The notes: a model not told the origin generated them from the letters alone. A stretch of DNA of 64,000 bases from Pseudomonas sp. 8AS (GCF_902506505.1 NZ_LR733406.1:868001-932000); one strand, 5' to 3'. Numbered from the stretch's first letter, positions 51,114 to 60,739 are shown. Program-made: numbers and translations.

Positions 51114-52781
51114 TTGGCTCAATACGTCTACACCATGCATCGGCTGAGCAAAGTAGTGCCGCCGAAGCGGGAAATCCTCAAGAACATCTCCCTGTCGTTC
51201 TTTCCGGGCGCCAAGATCGGCGTACTCGGCCTCAACGGCGCCGGTAAGTCGACCCTGCTGCGCATCATGGCCGGCGTCGACACCGAGTTCGACGGCGAAG
51301 CCCGTGCCATGCCCGGCATCAACGTCGGCTACCTGCCACAGGAACCGCAGCTCGACCCGAGCAAGACGGTGCGCGAGATAGTCGAGGAGGCCGTGGGCCA
51401 GATCAAGCAGGCCCAGGCCCGCCTCGACGAGGTGTACGCCGCCTATGCCGAGCCGGATGCCGACTTCGACGCCCTGGCCGCCGAGCAGGCCAAGCTGGAG
51501 GCCATCCTGCAGGCCTCTGACGGCCACAACCTGGAGCGCCAGCTGGAAGTCGCTGCCGACGCCCTGCGCCTGCCGCCGTGGGAGGCCAAGATCGAGCACC
51601 TGTCCGGTGGCGAGAAGCGCCGCGTGGCGCTGTGCCGCCTGCTGCTGTCGGCCCCCGACATGCTGCTGCTGGACGAACCGACCAACCACCTGGACGCCGA
51701 CTCGGTGGCCTGGCTGGAGCACTTCCTCCACGACTTCCCGGGCACCGTGGTGGCGATCACCCACGACCGCTACTTCCTCGACAACGTCGCCGGCTGGATC
51801 CTCGAACTGGACCGCGGTGCCGGCATCCCCTACGAGGGCAACTATTCCGGCTGGCTGGAAGCCAAGTCCGAGCGTCTGGCCCAGGAATCCAAGCAGCAGT
51901 CGGCCCACGAGAAGGCCATGAAGGACGAGCTGGAGTGGGTGCGCAAGGGCGCCAAGGCCCGCCAGGCCAAGTCCAAGGCCCGTCTGCAGCGCTTCGAGGA
52001 GATGCAGTCGCAGGAATTCCAGAAGCGCGCCGAGACCAACGAGATCTACATCCCGGCCGGTCCGCGCCTGGGCGACAAGGTCATCGAGTTCAAGAACGTC
52101 CGCAAGGGCTACGGCGACCGCGTGCTGATCGACGACCTGTCGTTCAGCGTGCCCAAAGGCGCCATAGTCGGGGTGATCGGCGGCAACGGCGCCGGTAAGT
52201 CGACCCTGTTCCGCATGCTGATGGGCAAGGAGACCCCGGATTCGGGCAGCATCGAGATCGGCGAAACTGTTCAGCTGGCCTGCGTGGACCAGAGCCGCGA
52301 CGACCTGGACGGCAGCAAGAGCGTGTGGGAAGCGGTGTCCGACGGTTTCGACATGATCAAGATCGGCAACTACGAGGTGCCGTCGCGCGGCTACGTCGGC
52401 CGCTTCAACTTCAAGGGCGGCGATCAGCAGAAGTTCGTCAAGGACCTCTCCGGTGGTGAGCGCGGCCGCCTGCACCTGGCCCTGACCCTGAAGCAGGGCG
52501 CCAACGTGTTGCTGCTCGACGAACCGTCCAACGACCTCGACGTGGAAACCCTGCGTTCGCTGGAAGAGGCGCTGCTCGACTTCCCCGGCGCGGCCATCGT
52601 GATCTCCCACGACCGCTGGTTCCTCGACCGCGTCGCCACCCACATCCTCTCCTATGAGGACGATGGCAGCGTGGTGTTCTTCGAAGGCAACTACACCGAG
52701 TACGAAGCCGACCGCAAGAAGCGCCTCGGCGATGCGGCCTCCCAGCCGCACCGGGTGCGCTACAAGAAGCTGGCGCAGTAA
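51114..52781 (+). CDS. ettA: Energy-dependent translational throttle ATPase
   Basis: The 555-residue ABC-F protein starts at TTG 51114, with GAGG 8 bases upstream; the sequence after it ('AQYVYTMHRLSKVVPPKREILKNISLSFFPGAKIGVLGLNGAGKST', in parts) fits EttA exactly, so TTG is the real start. Two ATPase domains follow: Walker A 'GLNGAGKST' and 'GGNGAGKST', signatures 'LSGGEKRRV' and 'LSGGERGRL', Walker B 'LLLDEPTNHLD' and 'LLLDEPSNDLD'. It binds the ribosomal E site and gates translation by ATP/ADP ratio. A terminator follows. Confidence 0.97.
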   Translation: MAQYVYTMHRLSKVVPPKREILKNISLSFFPGAKIGVLGLNGAGKSTLLRIMAGVDTEFDGEARAMPGINVGYLPQEPQLDPSKTVREIVEEAVGQIKQAQARLDEVYAAYAEPDADFDALAAEQAKLEAILQASDGHNLERQLEVAADALRLPPWEAKIEHLSGGEKRRVALCRLLLSAPDMLLLDEPTNHLDADSVAWLEHFLHDFPGTVVAITHDRYFLDNVAGWILELDRGAGIPYEGNYSGWLEAKSERLAQESKQQSAHEKAMKDELEWVRKGAKARQAKSKARLQRFEEMQSQEFQKRAETNEIYIPAGPRLGDKVIEFKNVRKGYGDRVLIDDLSFSVPKGAIVGVIGGNGAGKSTLFRMLMGKETPDSGSIEIGETVQLACVDQSRDDLDGSKSVWEAVSDGFDMIKIGNYEVPSRGYVGRFNFKGGDQQKFVKDLSGGERGRLHLALTLKQGANVLLLDEPSNDLDVETLRSLEEALLDFPGAAIVISHDRWFLDRVATHILSYEDDGSVVFFEGNYTEYEADRKKRLGDAASQPHRVRYKKLAQ

Positions 52782-52794
52782 GCGCTGCTGCATG

Positions 52795-52820
52795 AAAACG
52801 GAGCCGCGAGGCTCCGTTTT
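52795..52820 (+). terminator. Terminator of ettA
   Basis: Stem AAAACGGAGCC / GGCTCCGTTTT with loop GCGA and a run of T's follows 13 bases after the ettA stop codon. A clear intrinsic terminator. Confidence 0.93.
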
Positions 52821-52922
52821 TGTTTGGGCCGCGGCAAAACGCCGGGCAGTCGGCGGCAGCGGGCGCGTGCCGCGGCGATAATCCAGCCTGGCGGGTAACT
52901 CGCGCCTGCTAAGGAGAAGGAC

Positions 52923-53540
52923 ATGCACAGGATGCACGGAATGCACGCCGCCCTGCTGGCGGCCGCCTGCTGGTCCGGCCAGGCTCTGGCCTTGGAGGCG
53001 GTGCGCGAAGGCGACATCATCTTCCACCAGTCGCGCTCGGCGCAGAGCCAGGCGATCCAGCTGGCCACCCATTCGCGCTACAGCCACATGGGCCTGGTGC
53101 TCTACCGCGACGGCCAGCCCCAGGTCTACGAGGCCAGCGCGCGGGTCAAGTACACCCCGCTGGCCGAGTGGATCGCCCGCGGCGAAGGCGGCCACTACGT
53201 GCTCAAGCGCCTGCGCGAGGCCGACCGCCTGCTGGACGAGGCGGCCCTGCGTCGCCTGCGGGCCGAGGCCGCGCCGTTCGCCGGGCGCCGCTACGACCTG
53301 ACCTTCGAGTGGTCGGACCAGCGCCTGTATTGCTCCGAACTGGTGTGGAAGATCTACCAGCGTGCCCTGGGGCTGGAGATCGGCGCTGTGCAGCGGGTGC
53401 GCGACTTCGACCTGAACTCGGCCGCGGTGCGCGGCAAGATGCGCGAGCGCTACGGCGAGCAGGTGCCGCTGGACGAACGGGTGATCTCGCCGGCGGCGAT
53501 GTTCGATTCGCCGCTGCTGGTGCAGGTTCGCGCGCAGTGA
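52923..53540 (+). CDS. YiiX-like permuted NlpC/P60 cysteine hydrolase
   Basis: The 205-residue protein has a short signal peptide ('MHAALLAAACWSGQALA') behind a His/Met-rich start ('MHRMHGMH'). The permuted papain-like core shows the catalytic His in 'THSRYSHMGLVLYRDG' (about 53-58) and the Cys in 'QRLYCSELVWKIY' (about 139), as in YiiX/YebB. Members probably hydrolyse amide or lipid bonds in the envelope. AAGGAGAAGGAC precedes the ATG. It stands alone between ettA and arcC (convergent). Confidence 0.87.
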   Translation: MHRMHGMHAALLAAACWSGQALALEAVREGDIIFHQSRSAQSQAIQLATHSRYSHMGLVLYRDGQPQVYEASARVKYTPLAEWIARGEGGHYVLKRLREADRLLDEAALRRLRAEAAPFAGRRYDLTFEWSDQRLYCSELVWKIYQRALGLEIGAVQRVRDFDLNSAAVRGKMRERYGEQVPLDERVISPAAMFDSPLLVQVRAQ

Positions 53541-53642
53541 GCGTGGTACGCGGGGGCATGCGCAGCGGGACGAGCCGGTTCTATGGCGCGCCCCAGGGCA
53601 ACCTGCGCTCCGTCTCGGGCGTGACGGGGCGCAGGTCGAGCC

Positions 53643-54569
53643 TCAGCGGTAGCTCAGCCCCGGTTGCGCGGTGCTGATGCGGGTGCCGGCCTGGCCCTGG
53701 ACGATGGCTTCGATGTCCGCCAGCGAGCCGATCACCGCGACCTTGCCGGTGTTGCGGGCGAACTCGCAGGCGGCCTGGACTTTCGGCCCCATGGAGCCGG
53801 CGGCGAAGCCGAGGCGCTCCAGCTCGTCGGGGTGGGCCTGGGCGATGGCCTTCTGGGTCGGCTTGCCCCAGTCGATATAGGCGGCGTCGACGTCGGTGGC
53901 GATCACCAGCAGGTCGGCTTCCAGCTCGGTCGCCAGGAATGCCGAGCAGAGGTCCTTGTCGATCACCGCTTCCACCCCGACCAGCTTGCCGTCCTGGTAC
54001 ATGGTCGGGATGCCGCCGCCGCCCGCGGCAATCACGACGGTGCCCTTTTCCAGCAGCCACTTGAGCGGGCGGATCTCGAAGATGCGCTTGGGCCGTGGGC
54101 TGGCGACCACACGGCGGAATTTGTCGCCGTCGGGGGCGATGGTCCAGCCTTTTTCGGCGGCCAGTTGCTCGGCTTCTGCCTTCGGGTAGACCGGGCCGAT
54201 CGGCTTGGTCATGTGCTGGAAGGCCGGGTCTGCGGGGTCGACTTCGACCTGGGTGAGCAGGGTGGCGAAGGGCACCTCGAACGGCAGCAGGTTGCCCAGC
54301 TCCTGTTCGATCATGTAGCCGATCATGCCTTCGGTTTCGGCGCCGAGAACGTCCAGCGGGTAGGGGTTCTTGGCATCGTAGGCATTGCCTTGCAAGGCCA
54401 GCAGGCCGACTTGCGGGCCGTTGCCGTGGGCGATCACCAGTTCGTTGCCGGGCGCGACCCGGGCGATCTGCTCGCAGGCGATGCGCACGTTGTCGCGCTG
54501 GTTTTCTGCGGTCATGGCTTCGCCGCGCCGCAGCAGGGCGTTGCCGCCCAGGGCGATGACTAGTCGCAT
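53643..54569 (-). CDS. arcC: Carbamate kinase
   Basis: The 308-residue enzyme transfers phosphate from carbamoyl phosphate to ADP, giving ATP, NH3 and CO2, the last step of the arginine deiminase pathway. Motifs: '[14 protein letters not shown]' (4-17), '[17 protein letters not shown]', '[29 protein letters not shown]' and '[14 protein letters not shown]'. AAGGAGAACAACC precedes the ATG. It is last in arcDABC, 97 bases after arcB. Confidence 0.97.
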   Translation of the reverse strand: MRLVIALGGNALLRRGEAMTAENQRDNVRIACEQIARVAPGNELVIAHGNGPQVGLLALQGNAYDAKNPYPLDVLGAETEGMIGYMIEQELGNLLPFEVPFATLLTQVEVDPADPAFQHMTKPIGPVYPKAEAEQLAAEKGWTIAPDGDKFRRVVASPRPKRIFEIRPLKWLLEKGTVVIAAGGGGIPTMYQDGKLVGVEAVIDKDLCSAFLATELEADLLVIATDVDAAYIDWGKPTQKAIAQAHPDELERLGFAAGSMGPKVQAACEFARNTGKVAVIGSLADIEAIVQGQAGTRISTAQPGLSYR

Positions 54570-54666
54570 GGTTGTTCTCCTTGAGTGGCCACGCCGGCCA
54601 TGTATCAGAGGGCGCTAGCCCGATCCTCTCGGGCAGCGCGTTGCTCCAGTCAGCCGGCGCAGACAG

Positions 54667-55677
54667 TTAGATGTCGGCCAGGGTTGAGACCAATATCGCC
54701 TTGATGGTGTGCATGCGGTTTTCCGCCTGCTCGAAGGCGATGCACCAGGGCGACTCGAAGACATCCTCGGTCACTTCGATGCCGTTCTTCAGGTTCGGGT
54801 ACTTCTCGGCGATCTGCTTGCCGACCTTGGTGTCGCTGTTGTGGAAGGCCGGCAGGCAGTGCATGAACTTGACCCGCGGGTTGCCGCTGGCCAGCATCAG
54901 CTCGCTGTTGACCTGGTAGGGCAGCAGCTGCTGGATGCGTTCGGCCCAGGCCTCGACCGGCTCGCCCATGGATACCCAGACGTCGGTATGGACGAAGTCG
55001 ACGCCCTTGACCGCTTCCTTAGCATCCTCGGTGAGGGTGATACGCGCGCCGCTTTCCTCGGCGAATTTCTTGCACGCGGCGACATGTTCGTCGCTCGGCC
55101 ACAGCGCCTTGGGCGCGGCAATGCGCACATCCATGCCCAGCTTGGCGCCGATCAGCAGCAGCGAGTTGCCCATGTTGTTGCGCGCGTCGCCCAGGTAGGC
55201 GTAGCTGATGTCGTGCAGTGGCTTGTCGCTGAATTCGCGCATGGTCAGCACGTCGGCGAGCATCTGGGTCGGGTGGTATTCGTCGGTCAGGCCGTTGAAC
55301 ACCGGCACGCCGGCGTACTTGGCCAGGTCCTCGACGATTTCCTGCTTGAAACCGCGGTACTCGATGGCGTCGTACATGCGTCCGAGCACGCGGGCGGTGT
55401 CCTTCATGCTTTCCTTGTGGCCGATCTGCGAGGAGCCCGGGTCGATATAGGTGACGTTGGCGCCCTGGTCGTAGGCGGCGACTTCGAAGGCGCAGCGGGT
55501 ACGGGTGGAGGTCTTCTCGAAGATCAGCGCGATGTTCTTGCGCAGCAGGTGCGGCTGTTCGGTGCCGGTGTATTTGGCGCGCTTGAGATCGCGCGACAGG
55601 TCGAGCAGGTAGCGCAGCTCGCGACTGCTGTGGTGCATCAGACTGAGCAGGTTGCGGTTGTGCATGTTGAACGCCAT
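54667..55677 (-). CDS. arcB: Ornithine carbamoyltransferase, catabolic
   Basis: The 336-residue enzyme phosphorolyses citrulline to carbamoyl phosphate and ornithine. Carbamoyl-phosphate binding is at '[19 protein letters not shown]' (STRTR, about 53-71); the ornithine/citrulline loop is '[12 protein letters not shown]', and '[10 protein letters not shown]' is the conserved HCLP. The length matches catabolic ArcB rather than anabolic ArgF (about 305). It lies between arcA and arcC, with 97-base gaps on both sides. Confidence 0.97.
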   Translation of the reverse strand: MAFNMHNRNLLSLMHHSSRELRYLLDLSRDLKRAKYTGTEQPHLLRKNIALIFEKTSTRTRCAFEVAAYDQGANVTYIDPGSSQIGHKESMKDTARVLGRMYDAIEYRGFKQEIVEDLAKYAGVPVFNGLTDEYHPTQMLADVLTMREFSDKPLHDISYAYLGDARNNMGNSLLLIGAKLGMDVRIAAPKALWPSDEHVAACKKFAEESGARITLTEDAKEAVKGVDFVHTDVWVSMGEPVEAWAERIQQLLPYQVNSELMLASGNPRVKFMHCLPAFHNSDTKVGKQIAEKYPNLKNGIEVTEDVFESPWCIAFEQAENRMHTIKAILVSTLADI

Positions 55678-55774
55678 GGTTCTTTCTCCTGGTAGGCAAC
55701 TGGAAACCTGGCCGCGTCAGAACTGCTGGTGGCTGGCGAGGCAGGCGGCTGGGGTGCAGCCGCCGGGGTGTGGG

Positions 55775-57028
55775 TTAGTAGTCGATCGGGTCGCGCAGGA
55801 TCGGGCAGGTCATACAGTGGCCACCACCACGACCGCGGCCCAGTTCGCTGGCGCTGATGGTGACGACTTCGACGCCGGCCTTGCGCAGCAGGGTGTTGGT
55901 GTAGGTGTTGCGGTCATAGCCGACCACCACGCCGGGCTCCAGGCAGACCACGTTGTTGCCGTCGTCCCATTGCTCGCGTTCGGCTTCATAGGCGTCGCCG
56001 CCGGTCTGCACCACGCGCAGTTGCTTGAGGTTGAGCGCTTCGGCGACCACGTCGAGGAAGGATTTGTCCTCGCGGCGGATGTCGATGCCGGCCGGTTTGC
56101 TTTCGTCCGGGCGCAGGCTGAATGGGATGATCTGGTTGACCACCTCGGGGAAGATGGTGACCAGGTCGCGGTCGCAGAAGCTGAATACGGTGTCCAGGTG
56201 CATGGCCGCCCGCGACTTGGGCAGGCCGGCGACGATCACGCGCTGGGCGGCGCCCTTGGCGAACAGGGCCTGGGCCACCTGGGCAATGGCCTGGCGCGAA
56301 CTGCGCTCGCCCATGCCGATCAGTACCACGCCATTGCCGATGGGCATCACGTCGCCGCCTTCGAGGGTGGAGGCGCCGTGGTCCTTGTCCGGGTCGCCGT
56401 ACCAGACCTCGAACTCGGCATTCACGAAGTCCGGGTGGAACTTGTAGATGGCGCTGGTGAGCAGGGTTTCCTGGCGGCGCGCCGGCCAGTACATGGGGTT
56501 GAGCGTCACGCCGCCGTAGATCCAGCAGGTGGTATCGCGGGTGAACTGGGTGTTGGGCAGCGGCGGCAGGATGAAGCTGCTGGAGCCGATGAAGTCGCCG
56601 AGCATGGTCAGCGGCTTGCTGGCGCCCAGGGCGGTGATCAGGTCGGACACCGATACGCCGCCGATCAGGTGTTCGGCCAGCTTGCGCGGCTCCAGGCTTT
56701 CCATCCAGCCGCGCACGTCTTCCTGCAGGCCGAGGCCGACCTGGTCGAGGGTGATCTTGCGGTCGAGGATCCACTTCAGGGCGTCCTTGTTCTGCACCGT
56801 GTCGGTCAGCAGGTTGTGCATCTCCAGCACTTCGACCCCGCGCTCGCGCATCTTGGTGACGAAGTCGAAGTGGTCACGCTTGGCCTGGCTGACCCAGATC
56901 ACGTCATCGAACAGCAGTTCGTCGCAGTTGTTCGGGGTCAGGCGCAGGTGCGCCAGCCCCGGTGAGCAAACCATCACCTTGTGCAATTTGCCCGCTTCGG
57001 AGTGGACGCCGAGTTTGACCTTGGACAT
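55775..57028 (-). CDS. arcA: Arginine deiminase
   Basis: The 417-residue enzyme hydrolyses arginine to citrulline and ammonia. Substrate motifs include '[12 protein letters not shown]', '[15 protein letters not shown]' (Asp/Glu-rich loop), '[13 protein letters not shown]' with the active-site His, and the catalytic Cys near the end in '[14 protein letters not shown]' (about 405). The gene follows arcD after 18 bases. It makes the first product of the arginine fermentation route that yields ATP without oxygen. Confidence 0.98.
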   Translation of the reverse strand: MSKVKLGVHSEAGKLHKVMVCSPGLAHLRLTPNNCDELLFDDVIWVSQAKRDHFDFVTKMRERGVEVLEMHNLLTDTVQNKDALKWILDRKITLDQVGLGLQEDVRGWMESLEPRKLAEHLIGGVSVSDLITALGASKPLTMLGDFIGSSSFILPPLPNTQFTRDTTCWIYGGVTLNPMYWPARRQETLLTSAIYKFHPDFVNAEFEVWYGDPDKDHGASTLEGGDVMPIGNGVVLIGMGERSSRQAIAQVAQALFAKGAAQRVIVAGLPKSRAAMHLDTVFSFCDRDLVTIFPEVVNQIIPFSLRPDESKPAGIDIRREDKSFLDVVAEALNLKQLRVVQTGGDAYEAEREQWDDGNNVVCLEPGVVVGYDRNTYTNTLLRKAGVEVVTISASELGRGRGGGHCMTCPILRDPIDY

Positions 57029-57046
57029 GAGAACCTCCTGGTTCGC

Positions 57047-58474
57047 TTAAAGGGTGAGGAAGCCGCTGTACAGGCCGTAGCCCGCGATAGCGGCGCCGAT
57101 CACCACCACGGCGAAGATCAGTTTTTCGACCGTGGTGAAAATGGGTTGGTTGAGTTCACGCTTGGCCTTGGCGAACAGGATGGCGCCCGGCGCATAGAGC
57201 AGGGCGGACAGCAGCAGGTACTGCACGCCGGCCGCGTAGACCAGCCAGACGGCGTAGATCACGGCGATCACGGCGATCAGCATGTCCTTGCGGCGCTCGC
57301 CGGGCTCCTGCTCGTAGCTCTCGCCGCGGATGGTCAGCAGCAGGGCGTAGGCGGCCGACCAGAAGTACGGCACCAGGATCATCGAGGTGGCCAGGTACAG
57401 CAGCTTCAGGTAGGTGGCGTCGTTGAACAGGGTGATGATCAGGAACAGCTGGATCAGGCCGTTGGACAGCCACAGCGCATTGGCCGGTACCAAGTTGGCG
57501 TTTTCCTTGCGCAGGAACTCCGGCATGGTGTGATCGCGGGCACTGGCGAAGAGGATCTCGGCGCACAGCAGGGTCCACGACAGCAGGGCCCCGGCCAGGG
57601 AAACGATCAGGCCGATGCTGATCAGCATGGCGCCCCAGGGGCCGACCACGTGTTCCAGCACGGCGGCCATGGACGGGTTCTTCAGCCCGGCCAGCTGGGC
57701 CTGGGCGAGGATGCCCTGGGACAGCAGGTTGACCAGCACCAGCAGCAGCAGCACGCCGACGAAGCCGATCACGGTGGCCTTGCCCACATCCGAGCGTTTC
57801 TCGGCGCGGGCGGAGAAGATGCTCGCACCCTCGATGCCGATGAACACCCAGACGGTGACCAGCATCATGTTGCGCGCCTGGTCCATCACGCTGCCCAGTT
57901 CGGTGTTGCCTGCGCCCCAGAAGTCGGCCTTGTACACCTCCAACTTGAAGGCGATGGCGGCAATGATGATGAACAGCGCCAGTGGCACCATCTTGGCGAT
58001 GGTGGTCAGGGTGTTGATGAACGCCGCCTCGTGAATGCCGCGCAGCACCAGGAAGTGCAGCAGCCACAGCACTATCGAGGCGCAGACGATGGCCGGCAGG
58101 GTGTTGCCTTCGCCGAATACCGGGAAGAAATAGCCCAGGGTGCTGAACAGCAACACCATGTAGCTGACGTTGCCGATCCAGGCGCTGATCCAGTAGCCCC
58201 AGGCCGAGGAGAAGCCCATGTAGTCACCGAAGCCGGCCTTGGCGTAGGCATACACGCCGCCGTCGAGGTTGGGCTTGCGGTTGGCCAGGCTTTGGAACAC
58301 GAAGGCCAGGGTGAGCATGCCCACCCCGGTGATCAGCCAGCCGATCAGGGTGGCGCCTGCGCCGGCACTGGCGGCGATGTTCTGCGGCAGGGAGAAGATC
58401 CCGCCGCCGACCATGGAACCGACGACCAGGGCGATCAATGCCCCCAGTTTGAGTTTGTTGCTTGCGTCCGACAT
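57047..58474 (-). CDS. arcD: Arginine/ornithine antiporter
   Basis: The 475-residue APC-superfamily protein has 12-13 membrane helices. The first carries 'LIALVVGSMVGGGIFSLPQNIAASAGAGA', the amino-acid-binding unwound motif. Later parts include 'WVFIGIEGASIFSARAEKRSDVGKATVIGF'. It exchanges external arginine for internal ornithine without net charge. It leads the arcDABC operon. No canonical ANR box was found in the 212 bases upstream, unlike the P. aeruginosa operon as I recall it. Confidence 0.97.
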   Translation of the reverse strand: MSDASNKLKLGALIALVVGSMVGGGIFSLPQNIAASAGAGATLIGWLITGVGMLTLAFVFQSLANRKPNLDGGVYAYAKAGFGDYMGFSSAWGYWISAWIGNVSYMVLLFSTLGYFFPVFGEGNTLPAIVCASIVLWLLHFLVLRGIHEAAFINTLTTIAKMVPLALFIIIAAIAFKLEVYKADFWGAGNTELGSVMDQARNMMLVTVWVFIGIEGASIFSARAEKRSDVGKATVIGFVGVLLLLVLVNLLSQGILAQAQLAGLKNPSMAAVLEHVVGPWGAMLISIGLIVSLAGALLSWTLLCAEILFASARDHTMPEFLRKENANLVPANALWLSNGLIQLFLIITLFNDATYLKLLYLATSMILVPYFWSAAYALLLTIRGESYEQEPGERRKDMLIAVIAVIYAVWLVYAAGVQYLLLSALLYAPGAILFAKAKRELNQPIFTTVEKLIFAVVVIGAAIAGYGLYSGFLTL

Positions 58475-58626
58475 GTTGCCTCCAGAGCTGTGTTGGCAGC
58501 GGCTTGATTAGGCAGTGGTAGTAATGAACAAGGTATGACAGGGCGTGCAGGAACTGCTGCGTGCGCGGCCGGACATGCTGGCGGGGAGTCGGTGGGGCGT
58601 GCTGGAGTGCATCCTGCCTCCTTGAT

Positions 58627-58644
58627 GGGCGCCGCCTGGCGCCC
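58627..58644. terminator. Stem-loop between DUF5064 and arcD
   Basis: GGGCGCC / GGCGCCC with a 4-base loop forms a perfect 7-bp stem 43 bases past the DUF5064 stop. No T-run follows, so it may only reduce, not stop, read-through into arcDABC. Confidence 0.4.
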
Positions 58645-58686
58645 GGCGAAAACTGTCGAGGGTGGTTGTGCCGGCGAGCCCCGGGC

Positions 58687-59055
58687 TCACAGGCCATCCT
58701 TGTCGAGGTGGTCGAAGTCGACCGGCTCGCCCGGTTGCGCGCCGAGCTGTTCGCGGATGTCCTTGAACATGGCGTCGTACTCGGCATGCCCGCGCATGAT
58801 CGGGCTGGCGTTGGGCGACAGGCCGTGCTTGGTCACGGCCTTGGTGATCAGGCTGGCAAAGTTGAAGGCGGTATCGCGGTGCATGTCGAACTCTTCGCAG
58901 AACTCGCGGCCCTCGATGGTGCCCGTCACCTTGAAGTGCATCAGCATGCCTTCGGCTGCATCCCTGCGAACCTCGTAGAACACGTCGATATCGAACTTCG
59001 GCAGGTGCGGCATATTGGCTGGAGTGGTGCGGTGCAGATGACCTGGTTTGAACAT
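58687..59055 (-). CDS. DUF5064 family protein
   Basis: I choose ATG 59055 ('MFKPGHLHRTTPANMPHLPKF'), with GGGGG ahead; longer readings start in low-quality sequence. The 122-residue soluble protein has 'FDIDVFYEVRRDAAEGMLMHFKVTGTIEGREFCEEFDMHRDTAFNFASL' in two strands and a helix, matching DUF5064, a Pseudomonas family of unknown role. It lies upstream of arcD on the same strand. An ANR-type box lies 156 bases upstream of its start. Confidence 0.85.
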   Translation of the reverse strand: MFKPGHLHRTTPANMPHLPKFDIDVFYEVRRDAAEGMLMHFKVTGTIEGREFCEEFDMHRDTAFNFASLITKAVTKHGLSPNASPIMRGHAEYDAMFKDIREQLGAQPGEPVDFDHLDKDGL

Positions 59056-59526
59056 GCTAGCCCCCATGGCCCGGCAGAACGGTCGGATAGTGATTGCTCG
59101 AAAGGGGCGCCGCAGGCTGCTTCTTCGGCAAAATGCGTCGTCCTTCGCTTTAAAAATGTAGCGCGCAATAGCCAACAAGCAAGTGCTCGGGTGTGCTATC
59201 GGAGTCGGGCTTGACCTGTGTCAAACGGCTCCCGGGTTGCGGCCAGGGCGCATCGGGAGACTGTTAGTCTTGAGAGCTGGAGAGGGCGTGGCGTGGGGCG
59301 AGGGGCACCCGCGGGGCGTGTCGAACGGGCTGCGCGTTGCCCGTGACGGGCAACGGCGAAGCGAGGACGCTCGGGCTGTCGCGCCGCGGGTTCATGCTGG
59401 GGGCTCCCCGCACCCGCGGGGCAGTGGTGAGGGGCACGGTTGCGTTTTTGGCACTCGCTTGCTCGGTGTGACCGCACCCCTGCGCTCGCGCCAGGGCGCT
59501 GCTACATGGCGAGGCTTGTGGCGCAG
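59056..59526. other. Gene-free region holding an ANR-type box
   Basis: No protein gene is convincing in these 471 bases. Left part: a minus-strand promoter-like pair TTGCTT-N16-TACATT (59182 to 59155). Centre: the ANR-type palindrome at 59211. Right part: TAGTCT (59265-59270), a hairpin GTTGCCCG/CGGGCAAC (59336-59354) and GC-rich stems before GTTTTT near 59443. The right part could encode a small RNA on the plus strand. Confidence 0.4.
59211..59224. promoter_or_regulatory. ANR/FNR-type box TTGACCTGTGTCAA
   Basis: This is a perfect palindrome (TTGAC-CTGT-GTCAA), one symmetric change from the FNR consensus. Its centre lies about 70 bases before a possible minus-strand start for DUF5064, and about 60 bases before a possible plus-strand start after TAGTCT. 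Either fits a class I position. It is a candidate control site for DUF5064 and perhaps arcDABC. Confidence 0.5.
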
Positions 59527-59838
59527 TCAGCGAGCCAGCATGGCCTGTGCCAGTTGCATGTCGCTGGCCGTGCCCGTCGGATAATTCAGGCGTACATGAC
59601 GCAAGGCGTTTTCCAGCAGAGCACCGCGGATCTCGCCCTGGCTGGCGACGAAACTGGCTGCATCGTCGCGGGCCTGCAGCACGATCTTGTCGTCCTTGAA
59701 GGAGGATGAGGTGGCGTCACTGGTACCGCCGATCGATTCGATGGTGGTGTCGGTGGTGACCACGAAGCTGGTGGCCATGGCCATGTGGCTGAAGCAGAGG
59801 CCCAGCACTGCCAGGTAAAGCGGACGTTGAAATTTCAT
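59527..59838 (-). CDS. DUF2388 periplasmic protein
   Basis: From ATG 59838 the 103-residue protein has a signal peptide (MKFQRPLYLAVLGLCFSHMAMA). It then shows the DUF2388 core 'TSFVVTTDTTIESIGGTSDATSSSF' and 'KDDKIVLQARDDAASFVASQGEIRGALLENALRHVR'. Members are small secreted proteins found in Pseudomonas, often in several copies; function unknown. It lies downstream of the DUF3313 lipoprotein gene, 62 bases away, and may share its transcript. Confidence 0.9.
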   Translation of the reverse strand: MKFQRPLYLAVLGLCFSHMAMATSFVVTTDTTIESIGGTSDATSSSFKDDKIVLQARDDAASFVASQGEIRGALLENALRHVRLNYPTGTASDMQLAQAMLAR

Positions 59839-59900
59839 GTGTGCATCATCCTTCGAAAGAGGGAGCCCCACAGGTCGCGCGGCCTGTGGGGTTCCTGGCT

Positions 59901-60572
59901 TCAGCGTTTGGCGCGCAGTTGTTCCACGGACAGACGCATGTCGTTGGCCCAGCTGTCGATAACCGGTTTCACGTCATCGGCGCTGAGTACCTGCTTTTTG
60001 TTTTCCAGGTCGGTGCCGGTGCCCTTGCGTACCACCTCGGCCACCACCTTGCCGTTGCTGGCATCGACGAAGGAGGCTTCGGTGGCGATCTCCACTTGCT
60101 GGTCGCGCTCGCCGGCGGCGGTGGTCGCGGCAGCCACTACCAGGGCGATGGGGATCACTTCGTAGGGCTTGAGGCCTTCGGTTTCCGCCGATACGGCGGT
60201 GATGGCCGGGCGGATGACCAGGGTGTCGTTACTCGGCGAGTTGCTGACCCGTATGACTTTGCTCAGTTCGCGTTTCAGGGCCTGGTCGTAGTAGCTGGTG
60301 ATGCCTTGCAGGGTGGCTTGCGGTATGCGCGAGTTGGGTTGCGGGGCTGGATAGAACTTGCTGGGCTCGATGTACACCTGGGTGTAGCGGCTGACGTCCA
60401 GGTTCGGATCGACCCAGCGCGCGACCTTGACCCCGCTGGGGCTCTGTTGCTCGCTCAGGCGGCTGTAGTCCTGCAGGAATCCGGAGTACTGGTCGGGTTT
60501 CACCAGGGTACTGGTGCACCCCGAGACCAGCATGCACGTGGCCAGCAGGGATGCAGCGAAGCATTTCGTCAT
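59901..60572 (-). CDS. DUF3313 lipoprotein
   Basis: From ATG 60572, after AAGGAGA, the protein has 223 residues. The signal ends in a lipobox 'LVSGC' (Cys19), so it is a lipoprotein. The mature part matches DUF3313: 'VKPDQYSGFLQDYSRL', 'KVARWVDPNLDVSRYTQVYIEPSKFYP' and 'RPAITAVSAETEGLKPYEVIPIALVVAAA'. Function unknown. The residue after Cys is Thr, suggesting outer membrane sorting. Confidence 0.9.
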   Translation of the reverse strand: MTKCFAASLLATCMLVSGCTSTLVKPDQYSGFLQDYSRLSEQQSPSGVKVARWVDPNLDVSRYTQVYIEPSKFYPAPQPNSRIPQATLQGITSYYDQALKRELSKVIRVSNSPSNDTLVIRPAITAVSAETEGLKPYEVIPIALVVAAATTAAGERDQQVEIATEASFVDASNGKVVAEVVRKGTGTDLENKKQVLSADDVKPVIDSWANDMRLSVEQLRAKR

Positions 60573-60725
60573 GGGGCTCTCCTTGGTTATCGCTCGGTAG
60601 GGTCGATTTTTTTCCATATCGCGATGGTGGCAGGCGCCGTGCTATCGCAGTTTCTACAAGCCTAGTGCATGAGCCGCGCTCGGCCAGATGCTGACTGTAG
60701 CCTGCTGGGATGACAACACGGCGTA

Positions 60726-60739
60726 TTGACCGGTATCAA
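60726..60739. promoter_or_regulatory. ANR/FNR-type box TTGACCGGTATCAA
   Basis: TTGAC-CGGT-ATCAA matches the FNR/ANR consensus TTGAT-N4-ATCAA at nine of ten positions. It lies 113 bases upstream of the DksA-like gene. At 22-23 bp after it the sequence is TTTGTGT, a weak -10. It lies about 150 bases from the divergent DUF3313 gene. ANR control is inferred. Confidence 0.55.

Noticed and set aside
50777..51147. Open frames between the DUF2860 gene and ettA
   Set aside because: Three overlapping frames with no ribosome binding site and no recognisable sequence; they run into ettA. Treated as gene-free.
58475..58686. Canonical ANR box directly upstream of arcD
   Set aside because: I looked on both strands. 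The only TTGAT occurrences (58504, 58622) lack the second half-site.
59196..59477. A 93-codon minus-strand frame between DUF5064 and DUF2388
   Set aside because: It overlaps the ANR-type box, has an R/P/A-rich product and lacks a ribosome binding site.
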